From positions 8,230,001 to 8,294,000 of the forward strand of contig CM068317.1 of assembly GCA_034766995.1 (NCBI GenBank): DNA of 64,000 bases. Reading direction: 5' to 3'. Position numbers and translations under genes: made by a program. Shown piece after piece: positions 25,880 through 37,751 of this stretch (position 1 is the stretch's first letter; each line of letters opens with the position of its first letter). Source of the DNA: Acanthacorydalis orientalis. Taxonomy: Eukaryota; Arthropoda; Insecta; Megaloptera; Corydalidae. The notes beneath the pieces were generated by a model. The model was not told where the DNA came from and ran no database searches. It was given only the letters and a program-made list of their open reading frames with translations.

Positions 25880-26310
25880 CTTAACTGTAAGAACTCGTTC
25901 TTAACAACCTGAATTCTCTTGAACACAATCGTGATTACATTTTAATAAAACAATATACCAATCAAGAAACGATCACGGGTTATTAAGTCTCGACGCAATA
26001 GTTTATCGTGTGTTGAACATTGAACTGAACCGCGAATAGATTTCCACGGCGTCAATGAATTCGAGGCGATGTTGTTGAACATTCTTGTAATGCGAATTAC
26101 AACTTCAGACGAAAGAAAGTCGCGTAAGACCGCATCGTTCAGAACGATGGAAGAAGCAACAGACTGAACGCGGGGTGTGGTAGCAGTGAGGAGCATATGC
26201 CTATTCTACTAATTGCAATTATTCGCCCGGCTCAATATCTGTTATTGCCAGTAGCTGCAATGCTGAAAATTCAGTTGTGATCAGGGAATATTGAAACGAT
26301 GTCGTCGATA
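25880..26310. other. GC-richer island
   Basis: About 430 bp of mixed composition with many CG words. An 84-codon frame on the minus strand (25942-26196) has no recognisable domain. Could be a regulatory element or an untranslated exon. Confidence 0.3.
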
Positions 26311-26855
26311 TAGATTTTATTTTAATGGATTTTATTACTGATTTATACAGATAATCGTGGTTAAGAGATGCTAAAAATATCTGAGGAAACAATTTTCATT
26401 CCAATTACTTTTACAATTGATTTAATTGAATTTTGATTACTTAACACATTTTTATTCATTCAAATGTACAGATAACGAATATGATAAACTTCTTGAATAT
26501 TATAACTTACATTGTGAATCATCTTATCTTTTTTATTCCTTTTCAATTTCTAAATTTAGTTATATTAATTCTCAATAATCTAAAATTTAAGTGAATTATT
26601 TATTTGGATATAAAATTGAGAGAAATTTAACTATTTTCAAACAGTACAAATAGAAAATATTATATTGAATATTGAATATGATTTCTTTGAACTAGTTTGC
26701 GGAGTTTTTTTTAAAAAAAGTTTAATGTTTTGAATTTTTTAAAAAATAATTAACCTCTTAATGTGACCTCTGTTTTTTTAATTTATATTCTGATTTGACT
26801 AAAGAATTAAATATTAAAATTCAGTTTTAAGTTACAAAAACCGTGTTATTAATTT

Positions 26856-26858
<3 letters not shown>

Positions 26859-26952
<94 letters not shown>

Positions 26953-26982
26953 TATGTGTATATATATATATATATGTATATG

Positions 26983-27013
<31 letters not shown>

Positions 27014-27039
27014 GTATATATATGTATATATATATATAT

Positions 27040-27078
<39 letters not shown>
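26859..27078. repeat. Long compound (TA)n array with phased TG steps
   Basis: About 220 bp of TA in which TGTA or TATG interruptions recur, including a block of TATGTATATG units at about 26973-26996. Three overlapping Tyr-Ile frames are repeat translations. Confidence 0.95.
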
Positions 27079-27082
<4 letters not shown>

Positions 27083-27271
27083 TTTAATTATTCTGAAATA
27101 ATTAGTTATTATATTAGAATTGCTTTAAAACAACTATTTCAAAAATATATTGAAAAAACATACAAATAAAAATATGTTGTAACATGTAATTTATAATAAT
27201 ATCATTTTTTAATTTTTCAAACCCCCGTTTTCTTCATTTCATATGATTTGTTTTAAAAAATACAATTTATT

Positions 27272-27362
27272 TTAATCCTTAAACTACATATGGGGTCAAA
27301 GTGATCTCAACAACAGTGTGTTTTGTATGTTTCGTACAGATAGTGTGTAGTTTAAGGGTTAA
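27272..27362. mobile_element. piggyBac-type MITE, 91 bp
   Basis: The unit is bounded by TTAA on both sides. The left end TTAATCCTTAAACTACATA and the reverse complement of the right end TTAACCCTTAAACTACACA match at 17 of 19 positions. TTAA flanks plus CC(C/T)TT ends are the signature of piggyBac-mobilised miniature elements. The centre has no coding capacity. Confidence 0.65.
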
Positions 27363-27403
27363 AGAAACCCTGAATATTTTCCTATAAGTGTCTGAATTAA
27401 ATA

Positions 27404-27450
27404 TTAACCCTTTAATCGGGGTCATCATACATGAACGTCCATGACCATAT
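27404..27450 (+). mobile_element. Lone piggyBac-type end
   Basis: TTAACCCTTTAATCGGGGTC begins 42 bp right of the MITE. The TTAA plus CCCTTT start resembles the end at 22379. GGTCAT and its complement ATGACC follow within 30 bp. No matching right end is found, so only the terminus can be supported. Confidence 0.35.
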
Positions 27451-28369
27451 GTTAAATAGAGAGGCAATGTCTCCATTTATCATTCATGTCCAAGTGTAAA
27501 GTATAAAATAGAATTGCTCAACAGTACAAATACTTCCTTAGGGAGAGACATAAAAACTTAGCAGACAGTTGGTCTTTAATTTCTAAGACTCATAGTTAGA
27601 CAAATATAAAATATTTAATCACATTTACTTCTATAAAACCAAAAAAATCTGTACATTTTTTCCAAATGTAGCTATGGATTAAATTTTTATGGAAAATATT
27701 ACACATAAAATGAACTAATGAAATTAACTATATAATGAGAGGGGTCGATATAAAATATTAATTATAAAAGGGAGACATTTGGTTCGATAGGTTTCAGAAT
27801 CACATATATAGAGTATTACTGTACTAATATAGTTCTTGATATTGTTTCTCTTTTAACATTGCTGAAACTTGCTCAGAGTCATATAAATTCAAGGTAAAAA
27901 AATTTCAGTGTTTATACTAAATTAAATATTTGATTATCAAAAAATTTAACATTTTCTAATATTGATATTTAATTATTTATAAAAATATTTTACTAAAAAA
28001 TATTTGAAATTTTAAAATTTATGCTCTTAAGACCAGTCTTCTTGAGGGTTTTTTTGGAGGGGGGGTGTTGATATAAGTTATGAAATATTTTATACTTCCA
28101 TTTTGGTTCTTTTTTAAAAATTACTATCTGCAACAGATTACTCCAATTAAAAAAGAGTTTAAGAATTTTCAAAGGAAAACTATGTTAGCTGAACATTTGG
28201 ACAGAAATAAATTATAATAATTTTCAAAAAATTTCATAACAAAGAAAAAATATATATATATATATATATATGTTTGTAATAATTTTGTGTATTTTATTTA
28301 TTATCATTTACATTTTTAAGCGAATTATCTAAAATTTGAAGTAAGATCGATGTGTAATTAAATGAATGC

Positions 28370-28415
28370 GATATATATGTATATATATATATATATATAT
28401 ATACACATGTGTGTA
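28370..28415. repeat. Compound (TA)n/(CA) microsatellite
   Basis: TA run followed by CACATGTGTGTA; a shorter TA run lies at 28248-28273. Confidence 0.85.
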
Positions 28416-28699
28416 TATCATTTACTTAATTATTCTATAAAATAAAATCTCTCAAAAATGTGCCACTTAATTACCTGTCAATTTATATTTTGAACACATC
28501 TAATTTTTCATAAGTAACTTTTAATTAATCCATTGTACAGATTTTTTTTACGATTTTAAAAGTTAAATCAAAGTTAAAAGAATTGGAAACTAAATTTGAA
28601 TCAGTGATAAAATCCCACCAGTTGCATCGAAGGGATTGAGCTAAAGTTTTCGTTTTTATTAACATAATTAAATTCTTTCTCGATTTTAATTGTAACTGA

Positions 28700-29250
28700 T
28701 ATCGAATTTAGTCCACTGAATAATAGTTCTTGTGTAGATCGAGACGCAACAAACGATTTCGTGCGACTTCTATTACATTTGAACCATTCCTATAGTCGAT
28801 TCTTCTCGTACAGTCGGGGATTAAAACAATTAAAACAATTTCCACCGAAGTTAGTGTGCATGTAGATACTGTATCTGTATTGTGAACGGTGGGCGGTTGG
28901 CACTGTGAGGGAGGCTATCGTCTGAACTGAAAGGGTTAGGGGTTCGATGATAGGCCTGTGCCGCCGCATTTCAACAGATGTTCTAAAAGAAATACGTGAT
29001 TTACGTTCGAGAAGGGTTGTGTTAATGCCTTTACTGCTACATCTACTACGGCAATACTTCTTCGAGGACGATCAGACTACGCGCAGTTTACTTTATATGT
29101 AAGGCTGTTTGTTTTAGGTCTGTTTGGACATGTCTTTAAAATGGTCGGATTCTCTGCTGTACTTAACATAATATACTACTGTTTTCTGCTTGAATAATAG
29201 TGAGCGCGTTCCTTAAAAAATCGTCAACAGACGACCAACAGAACGACCGT
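28700..29250. other. GC-richer island, possible regulatory or exonic region
   Basis: About 550 bp of mixed composition, with GGTGGGCGG at about 28887 (a KLF/Sp-like GC box), CG-containing words and few repeats. Short frames such as one ending RQYFFEDDQTTR near 29090 are open but unrecognised. A strong candidate for sequence conservation, but function is not visible. Confidence 0.35.
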
Positions 29251-29459
29251 ACTTGAAACCAAAATTTTGTAAATCGTTTATCTCGATTCTGTGCCACTTT
29301 CTCTATCTGTCAACATTTATATCTACATTTAATCCTTTACTATTAACCTTCGTTCGTACATATATTTTCTTATTTGCAAAAGAAGCTTTTACCTCTTTTC
29401 CTTATTTATTTATTATCTGTATTTACCAATCTATATATATATATATATAATACATATGG

Positions 29460-30660
29460 GTACAAATATACATATATGTATATAAATATACGTATATTAT
29501 CTAAAATTTTATAAAATTTTTCAAATGAAAAAATTGCAACAACTATATATGAGAAACATTAACTGTTTTATAAATTAATTTAAATTAATTTTTAGTAAAA
29601 ATATATTTGTTTAACAAGAAAAATTCATTACATTATTAAAAGTTATTACATAACAATTAATATTTTTTTTTAGTATATATTTTTAATGTATTAAGTTGGT
29701 AGAAAAATAATTGCGATTTATGACCTTTAAATTCATAACAAAGCCATAATTATCTTGCTACCTAGCTAATAATATGAAAATTATTATTCCATTGACTATA
29801 TTAACGCAAACAGTTTTAATTTAACATGAAAGTAGTAAAATATTCTCTTTTTTAGATTTTTTTCTATATACCTCTCATATAAACATAAAGAATTATGATA
29901 AATAAATATTAATATTTAAAAAAAGTGTCAAAGAGAAGTATCTGAACATACTTCTAGTAGTTTGGAAAGTTTTAGTATAAAATAATTTAAAAATTAATTT
30001 AATCCATTAACTTAAAATCTATACTTTACTAACACTTATTTGAAGTAATTTATTATTTTTTTTAATTAAAATAAAATTTAAAAATATAATCAAATCAATA
30101 ATCTTTTTAAGAACAAATTTATACATGATGTTTGCATTTTACTTACCTTAACAGCTGCACATTTACTATGTATCTAAATTGAATTTCGGAATTACTTTCA
30201 GAATTAATACCAGACTAAATTTTAAAAGCTAATAACTGATAAAATTGTTAAATTTTTGTATGTTATGTTATTAATTAATCAGTGTTTTTTGGTTGCTTCT
30301 TTATATTCCTAAAAAGTATATTCTATAGATTTTTATTCATTATAATGAAACAAATTATCAGTATTCTTACATAAATTTCTGAAATATCTTAAATAATTAA
30401 AATGAAATAAATTAAAAAAATAATATTTCTTTTTTTAAAAAAAGAAATAATTTATTACATTTCAAAAAAAAATGTTTTTCGATTAAAAAAATTCTTTGTC
30501 TCATATATTTATTTTTTTTCTTAAATGAAAGCTTGAAATATAAAATAAAACCGAAGGAGTAGTAGGGAAAGAAAATGTTTTTTTAAAAGTTATTTGAATT
30601 TAAAAATCTGATTCCTTCAATTCTAGCGACAGTGAGCCTATAAATGAATGTTTTAAATCG
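29460..30660. other. AT-rich non-coding DNA
   Basis: No gene is seen. Includes a perfect 24-bp palindrome of T7/A7 with ATTTC and GAAAT arms (30425-30448) and the lone mariner end at 29691. Confidence 0.55.
29691..29760 (+). mobile_element. Lone mariner terminal repeat
   Basis: Following TA (29689-29690), TTAAGTTGGTAGAAAAATAA matches the left end of the short mariner family, and the match continues through TTGCGATTTATGACCTT, the subterminal part. Family resemblance stops soon after and no matching right end lies at the expected distance. This is a truncated copy or a solo end. Confidence 0.6.
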
Positions 30661-31000
30661 ATAAGAAACTATAACATACGAACAGAATAAGAAATATCAA
30701 ACGACGTGAATATGTTATATGTTTTAATGTAACCCCGTAACAATAATATATCCATTATCCTGTGAAATTTGTTAGCGCGCGTTACCAGCAAGTTACGCAT
30801 ATCCTTTAGTCGAAGGAATGTCTTATGAGGTCGCCAGTAACCTTTCGCGTGACACTCATGCAATATATGGTTTGATTTTATACATGGATGCCTTTATTGT
30901 AATTGTTGTGTCCACTTTATAATGTACTGTACTTGTGTACCGTACCCAACGTTTGAAATAATTAATAGACTGGACTGAATTTACAGGCTATTTGCGAAAT
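30660..31000. other. Moderately GC-richer patch
   Basis: A minus-strand frame of 64 codons (30669-30863) is unrecognised. No other feature. Confidence 0.2.
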
Positions 31001-31216
31001 TATTTCAACTTGACTCTATACACATATAGGGATACATTTTATGTGCATCGTTAATGTAACATTAAAATAAAATGAAATATCGAGTTAATTATTGCCGGTT
31101 CTCGCGAAGTGATACTTTTTTTATGAATTAAATGTCTGTGCGAAAATTAAAGTTATTTTCAATGTAATATGTAGTAAACCAAACTTGAATTGTTTCTGAA
31201 AGAAAGAATGGTTGGT

Positions 31217-31234
31217 TATATATATATATATATA

Positions 31235-31275
<41 letters not shown>
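31217..31275. repeat. (TA)n with TGTGTA interruption
   Basis: Two TA blocks around TGTG. Confidence 0.9.
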
Positions 31276-31276
<1 letters not shown>

Positions 31277-31620
31277 ATTAACACTTCATAAAATCCGGAA
31301 AGTTGAATTTTTTATATAGTTATCTTATAAATAATAATTTTACACCTGCCAATGAGACATTAAAACCTCAGGTTAACTGTATTTAATTTTTTTTGTGTAT
31401 TTGCTGTATTTTGATATGATATCTATTTCAGTCTTTTCAAATTCTTCTTTTTTTAATCGACTGATGCATGTAATGGATGAGGTTTATCGTAGTTTGAAGT
31501 ATGAGTAAACTAAATAAATAGAACCAAATTGTTTTAGTAGTGTCACAACATATTATCTTATGGTTATTACAACATATATATATATATATATAAAGTTTTC
31601 AGTGCATTTAAAATAATCCA

Positions 31621-32010
31621 TTAAGTTGGTAGTAAAATATTGACGTTTATGTACCCATTTATCGAGCTTTTTTAATTTTCCTAGATGTTTTAAGTGGTCC
31701 AGAACTGTTGGATGACTAACGTCTAACTTTTGGGCACTCTCGAATTGTTGTGCGTGGTTTTGATTCAACTAACACCTTCAGTTGATCGTTATGAACTCAA
31801 GAAGGATGTCCGAGACCTTTTTCATCTTCAAGGTTCTCGTCCTTAGCACGAAAATTTTAGAACCTTCATCGTACCGTATGTTCTTTAACAATACCCACTC
31901 CAAAAGCATCTATTAGTTTATGAGCAATATACTGCTTTACCACCTGTTTGCTCAATACAAACAATGCTCTTATTTGCTTTTTTCCATTTTTAATTTAATA
32001 GCGCTATTTG
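31621..32010 (-). pseudogene. mariner transposase DNA-binding domain remnant (copy A)
   Basis: The second helix-turn-helix is clear: AQKLDVSHPTVLDHL followed by KHLGKLKKLDKWV, closely matching the mariner/Hsmar1-type pattern in which a paired-like second HTH ends in GK-KK-WVP. In this copy the WVP is WVH. Upstream, sequence equivalent to the first HTH is present but spread over more than one frame, with stops. The frame at 31553-31768 covers only the second motif and runs on into flanking DNA. The protein would bind terminal repeats but not cut them; the lesions make this copy non-functional. Confidence 0.75.
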
Positions 32011-32173
32011 AAGAAAAATTAATAATAAAGCCAAAGTCAAATTTAATAAAAAACAGAAAGAAAAATGTACTTTAAAATGATATTAACATGAACACGATGA
32101 AATGACACTCATTCAAAAAAATAAGGTTAGCATTCAGAAAACAAAAACCGGAATTATTTTCCTACCAACCTAA
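31621..32173 (-). mobile_element. Short mariner derivative, copy A (553 bp)
   Basis: Ends are TTAAGTTGGTAGTAAAATAT (left) and ATTATTTTCCTACCAACCTA plus A (right), a mariner inverted-repeat pair. TA follows the right end; the left flank is CA, probably a mutated TA. Reading on the minus strand from the right end, the body encodes the start of a mariner transposase and stops soon after the second helix-turn-helix. The left terminal repeat then follows, so the catalytic DD34D half is missing. Copies at 41535 and 61139 have the same structure. Confidence 0.85.
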
Positions 32174-32447
32174 TATTTATGAGTTATATCATTTATAATT
32201 TTGAATCATTATTTTTTTTATAAAATATTATCATTTAAATATGTCTCGTCTTAGTTTCATTATTTTTTTTATAAAGATGTTAGATATTCCTTAACAATAA
32301 ATAAGTATAAAGAATAACTCAAAATGTAAATTTAAATATTTAAAAAAAAAATAATTCTAGTTCAAATATCTGAATGAAAAAATTTAGATTATTTTTATAT
32401 GATTGTGTATACTTGTTCTATATTAACACAACTGTATCTTATAATGA

Positions 32448-32448
<1 letters not shown>

Positions 32449-32504
<56 letters not shown>

Positions 32505-32505
32505 T
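32449..32505. repeat. Compound (CT)n(TA)n(TG)n microsatellite
   Basis: CT, TA and TG runs directly joined. Confidence 0.95.
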
Positions 32506-32509
32506 ATAT

Positions 32510-33590
32510 ATAATCAATTCTAAAAATTTATTGTAAAAAAATGTATTTGTTTTATCATTTACAAATCAGTTCGTTTATTTAAGTTACTAATAATTTCTAA
32601 TTATTTCTTAAAAATTTCCTCAGACAATTTTATTAATCGTTTTTCAGTACTAAACTTCAAAATAGGACAATATGTATTAGAGATTCTGTTAAATTTAAAT
32701 TTTAATAAACACAGTAAGATCTAAAAAAAATTATCGACTTAAGTATCTTATACTAAAAGTCGTCGTTTGGTATGAGCTTTTATCAACCTGTTTGATAAGT
32801 ATTTTTTTTAGTCCTGAGAGTATATGTTAGTTATTTTATTTTATTATTGTAAATTGATAGCAGAACTACACGAAATTAACAATTTCTATCAATAATAACC
32901 ACAAAAACCAGAATATAGTTATATAAAAGATGAATTTCATTTTTTTATGCTTAATCAAGATAGAATTTACAAATACAGTGAATATCGATATTAATTTATT
33001 GATTAAAAGTAATTTATAATAATTTATGAATTAAGGAATTTTCTTCCATAATAAACTCTCTATTATATTTTCGCCTTGCTCAAATGTATTTATAGTCCTT
33101 AATTTTTAATAACTTTTTAAATTCTTTTTAAAAGATAGTAATTATAGATTACAGTAAGTTTAAATATAGATAATTCATTAGAATTATTCAGACTACTACT
33201 GATTAGTAGTGGTCTGAATAACTTAAACATGTGAATCATATTTCGATTAAGATTTCTAAATAAATATGTTCTTTATTTTATAACTAGGATTTAATCTACA
33301 TTGTAAACTCTACTTAAGGCAATATATTCATACGCTTATATTAAAAAATATATTCACTGAAATTAGAAATTAATAGTATATTCTTTATTAAAATATTATT
33401 ATACCAATAGAAATTAAACATTTCTGAAGAATTTTAAGGTTGACATTATATAAAAATATTTTTTTAATGACGAATTAAAAATTTAGATCAAAATTTCTAA
33501 ATATAAATCATTTATTTTCTTTTACAACAATTAATTCAATAGGGTTCTGGTTAAATCAGTACATGGTTTAAAAATAATAATGCGTAAAAA
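32510..33590. other. AT-rich non-coding DNA
   Basis: No gene; contains the hairpin at 33184-33221. Confidence 0.55.
33184..33221. repeat. 38-bp hairpin
   Basis: Two 17-base arms (TTATTCAGACTACTACT and AGTAGTGGTCTGAATAA) are complementary except for one position that could form a G-T pair, around a 4-base loop. It lies in plain AT-rich DNA. Confidence 0.8.
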
Positions 33591-33593
33591 TTC

Positions 33594-33597
<4 letters not shown>

Positions 33598-33645
<48 letters not shown>
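33598..33645. repeat. (TA)n microsatellite
   Basis: Pure TA run. Confidence 0.9.
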
Positions 33646-33653
<8 letters not shown>

Positions 33654-33779
33654 AATTTATTTATGTACGTATAATGATAAAATATGTCATTATAAAAAGA
33701 TTTCACTTCACAACGTATGCTAAATTTATATGAGAAAATTACATCTCAAGAACTTCTTCAGTAAAAGAAACAATCATTC

Positions 33780-34430
33780 TTGTTGAACACGTACGACTTA
33801 TACAAATTTATAGAACATATATATACAAAGAACATAATGTACAATACATTTACATCAAGCAAGACAAGAGCGAGTGAAAAACATACAGTGTCGTGCATTC
33901 TCAACGACCGTGTCGTCTCTGTTGCACTTTAAAAATGTGCGACGATAAAAAGCGAGACATAATTATCGGACCGTTATGAACGAAAACATGTGACGACAGT
34001 TAAACTGTTACCCAGCCCATGCTATTAAGGCCACTAATTGAGAATCACATTAAGATCGTAAATTTCAAAAGTCCACAGTTTCTGTCTATTGTCCTGCGTT
34101 GTACGGAATACAGGATAGATACTGATGATGGTTCGCCAATAAGACACAAGAGCGGCGTGTGTTGTGTTGGGTTCGCGAGCGCAGGAATAATGTCCGGCAA
34201 TAACACGGTAAATAAAATAGCTACGAATTAATTCAATTCCGTTGAAATGAACTCTGTATATTTTGTGTATCGTGCGCGATGAGAATTCATGGAATTGTTG
34301 GATGCTATGATGATGATGGTGTGTGGATGAGAATACGTTAGTGGATTTCATTCTAGATATATGTATGTATATCGTTACCGAACCGTTCGTTTATCTGATG
34401 AATTTTCTTGTACGATTGAACGCGAATAAA
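33780..34430. other. GC-richer island, possible regulatory or exonic region
   Basis: About 650 bp of mixed composition with CG words (GTGCGACGATAAAAAGCGAG near 33937). Frames are open on both strands (70 codons on +, 34019-34231; 105 codons on -, 34034-34351, with a His run from a GATGATGATG repeat). Neither shows a domain, and opposite open frames are expected where stops are scarce. Confidence 0.35.
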
Positions 34431-34629
34431 CACTGGAAAACATATTTGGGAAATACTTAGTGCCCAATATTTTTCTCTTATAGTAAAATTCTTTCGACAT
34501 ATCAAAACAAAACAATTTCAAATTCCAAAATATTCTACGGGTAAAAAAATATTTCTAATTGAATCTATGATACAGAAATTTAGCTCTAATTATTCCTTTA
34601 TTTTTTTATGAATATCCAAAAAAAAACAT

Positions 34630-34730
34630 TAAGAAGTTTCAATACAATTCTGGCACTGTGGATAAATTCACTTTCACAATTTAATTATTTTTTTATTCTA
34701 CAAGCCATAAATGGATTTTTTGATTAAAAA
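34630..34730 (+). repeat. Dispersed repeat, copy 1
   Basis: Shares an ordered set of words with 62105-62200: ATTCTGG, CTGTGG/TTGTGG, TAA, then AAGCCATAAA, TTT and ATTAAAAATGT. Spacing is conserved. Not identified; probably an old transposon fragment. Confidence 0.45.
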
Positions 34731-34974
34731 TGTTAAACCAATAATTTTTGATTATTTTTCGTTGTTATTCATGCACATTTAGATAACAGTGTCACCAAAG
34801 TATACAAAAATATCTACTTTAGAATTCTGTGGATGATGGTATAGCCATTGAATATAAGCAATAATAAAAAATGATCAATAATCATTTATCTAAAATTTGT
34901 GAACAGAAAGAAAGTCGTGAATTGTGGATTGAGAAAATAATTCATTTGTAAATGATTGTACTTTTCAATATTAC

Positions 34975-35050
34975 ACACATACATACACAGACACAACCAC
35001 CCACCCTTCCACACGCACACACACACACACATGTATATATATATATATAT
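34975..35050. repeat. Compound CA-rich and (TA)n microsatellite
   Basis: ACACAC runs with interruptions followed by a TA run. Confidence 0.85.
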
Positions 35051-35812
35051 AAACGAAATGAAAAAATATTCCATTTCTTTTTAAAAATCAAACTTTTTTT
35101 TCAATAAATTAACAAAAAAAAATAAATATTTTTATTTATTATATAACAAATTCAATTTTATATTTAATTTAATTTGTAGTCAACCAATAATTATGGTATT
35201 GGAATAGTAGAATCAATGAATATGCTGAATGTTTGTCAAATAATTAAAACTTATTATAAATATGTTTATCAAAAATGATATATTATTTCAATTTCATACC
35301 ATATTCATACATGAACTTTAACCAATAGTTCTCAAGTTTTTCTGTATAGTAAGGTTTTATGAATGCATCCGTGTGTAGAATTTAATTAGTTAGTATTTTT
35401 ATTTTTTAATTAACTAACGACAGACGTTATTAATAACATAATAAATCATCAAAAACCAGAAAGCACATAATTAACAAAAAAATTAGTAAATATCGAAGTA
35501 AAATTTTTATTTGCATATTTTTCAAGAGTATGTTTAGATATACATTATTATATATTTTATTATTTTATATCTACAGTTATTATCTATTATTTGGAAGCAA
35601 AAATGATAATTATAATTTTTAGAATATTAAGGTGACCCTTAGTTTAAAAAATGTAGAACATCACTAGTAAATAGGTCATAAAGTTACTCTTTACTAATTT
35701 ATTTAAAGATGTTTATTTTATTATTTCAGAAATGAATAATTTACTGAAATTTTAATGAAATATTTCTGTATCAGCTTTTGTGTTATTCAGATGTAAGTTT
35801 AGTTAAAATAAT
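35050..35812. other. AT-rich non-coding DNA
   Basis: Nothing recognisable. Confidence 0.55.
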
Positions 35813-35814
35813 TA

Positions 35815-36134
35815 TTAGGTTGGTAGAAAAATAATTCCGGTTAATGACCTTCAAATTCATATATATGTCAAACTTTTTTGATTTTTCTATCTGTTTTAAT
35901 TGATCTAGAACTGTTGGCAATGATATCAATTGATACCTTATAAATCTGTAGTATGTTTAAATTCGAATTATATATGACTTTAGATTTTACTAAGGACTGA
36001 TGTTTTTAGTTCATAGTAAATTTTATCAACGATTTTAGATAAATATCTGAACGAGTTTATTAAACATTACAGTTTTATAAATATTTCTTTTTAAAAAGTA
36101 CATTTTAATAATAATTATACAATTCCATTTTTCG

Positions 36135-36177
<43 letters not shown>

Positions 36178-36373
36178 AATTATTTATGTATGTATAGTGA
36201 TGATCCAATTTGAAGCAAAATTAATAGTGAAACCAAAGTCAATGTTACCAAAATACAGACCGGAAAATACACTTTAAAATTATATTAATATCAATTCGAT
36301 GAAATGACATCCATTGAAAAAAATAAGGCTAAATTCAGAAAAAAATACCCCAATTATTTTTCTACCAACCTAA
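35815..36373 (-). mobile_element. Short mariner derivative, copy C (559 bp, different centre)
   Basis: TA flanks both ends (35813-35814 and 36374-36375). The left end TTAGGTTGGTAGAAAAATAA and the right end ATTTTTCTACCAACCTAA are the cleanest terminal repeats of the family. About 110 bp on the left and 175 bp on the right match copies A, B and D, including CCAATTTGAAGCAAAATTAA and GATGAAATGACA. Between about 35925 and 36195 the family sequence is replaced by unrelated AT-rich DNA containing a TA palindrome. Total length is still close to the others. Confidence 0.85.
36130..36179. repeat. Palindromic (TA)n tract inside copy C
   Basis: A TA run flanked by TTTCGATATAT and ATATCGAAA, forming a perfect palindrome. 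Confidence 0.7.
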
Positions 36374-36379
36374 TACTTT

Positions 36380-37079
36380 AAATTTTCTATAGTGACTTCA
36401 TATTTTTTTACAATACTCCAATTATTTTTTGTATTTTGTATTGAATATAACTTGTATATTTTTCTATTTCGTACTTTTATATTATCTTAGTTGTAATATT
36501 TGTTTTCTAAACTGTTTCTTGTATTCTAACTTAATACGATGGCAATTTTTAAATCATTTCAGGAAAGTTTATTCATTTAGTGAATTATTCTACAAAGTTT
36601 TGATAAAATTTAGGTATTTGTATTAGTTTTATTAACAGTATAAAAGTAAAACCCAGCGTTCAAATATATTGTTTATTTTAAGACTATTGACTGATTTTTG
36701 AAACTAATTGAAAACATTTTACTATATATTTTTTTACATATCATTTATAAGATTATGTAGTTATTGCCGTTTATTTATATGAAACGAGTTTAAAAATGTA
36801 TGTATTGGATAACCAGTAGTATTTATTACTGACTTTTTTACTTTTTAACATTACAAGATATTTAAATATTGTCAAATATTTTAATAAAATTGTTCTAAAG
36901 ATAAATGTTTTCTCTTCACAATCACTACATCATTTAGCTATCTTAGATTTTTCAAGTAAATTAAGAAATCAATAAACATGTCAATAATATCTTAGTTTCT
37001 TCTATGCTAATGTTGCATGTAAGAAGGAAAAAAAATAAACAGCCAATATAATTATATGTATACATACGAATACGTTAAC

Positions 37080-37080
<1 letters not shown>
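36380..37080. other. AT-rich non-coding DNA
   Basis: Nothing recognisable; the 65-codon frame at 36429 is low complexity. Confidence 0.5.
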
Positions 37081-37083
<3 letters not shown>

Positions 37084-37116
<33 letters not shown>

Positions 37117-37126
37117 TGTGTTCTTG
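37084..37126. repeat. (TA)n microsatellite
   Basis: TA run followed by TGCGTGTG. Further TA runs lie at 37533-37568 and 37708-37748. Confidence 0.9.
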
Positions 37127-37529
37127 TGAGTATATATATGCAAAGGTAAAATAATATTGAAATCAATATAAACTTCTTCATAGTAGACATGATTATTCGC
37201 ATCTGTACAACTGCCGTGTAAATATTAACGTTATTTACATGTAAAGTGTATTTTAACCGAAATCGAATGACAGCCGAAACAGGAAATGCTTTTTCCACCC
37301 ATCAATAGTTAGAATTTAACAGGTGTTCAATGCATTTCAATGTGTTTCTGATGACTATAATAAATAGCATCGATAAATTTTACCTGTCTTTGTATTATAC
37401 ATATATATATATATATATTTATTGTAAAGATCATATATGCTTTAAATTAAAAACATATTAGAGAAGTCATTGTGATGTACACAAGTATATGGACGAGGTC
37501 AAGATATTAATAGCAAGGATACGTAATTA

Positions 37530-37571
<42 letters not shown>

Positions 37572-37705
37572 AATTGGTTTTTGAAACTAAGATAATGTCA
37601 AATATTTTTTTTACTTTATTCATTATTCCTTGTCTATAAATGCATAATTTTGTAATAATTTATATTAATACACATGCTATTTCTCGCTTGTACAAACATA
37701 CATAC

Positions 37706-37749
<44 letters not shown>

Positions 37750-37751
<2 letters not shown>

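Noticed and set aside
28880..28950. GGGTTAGGGG, considered as telomere-like sequence
   Set aside because: A single occurrence with no TTAGG array.
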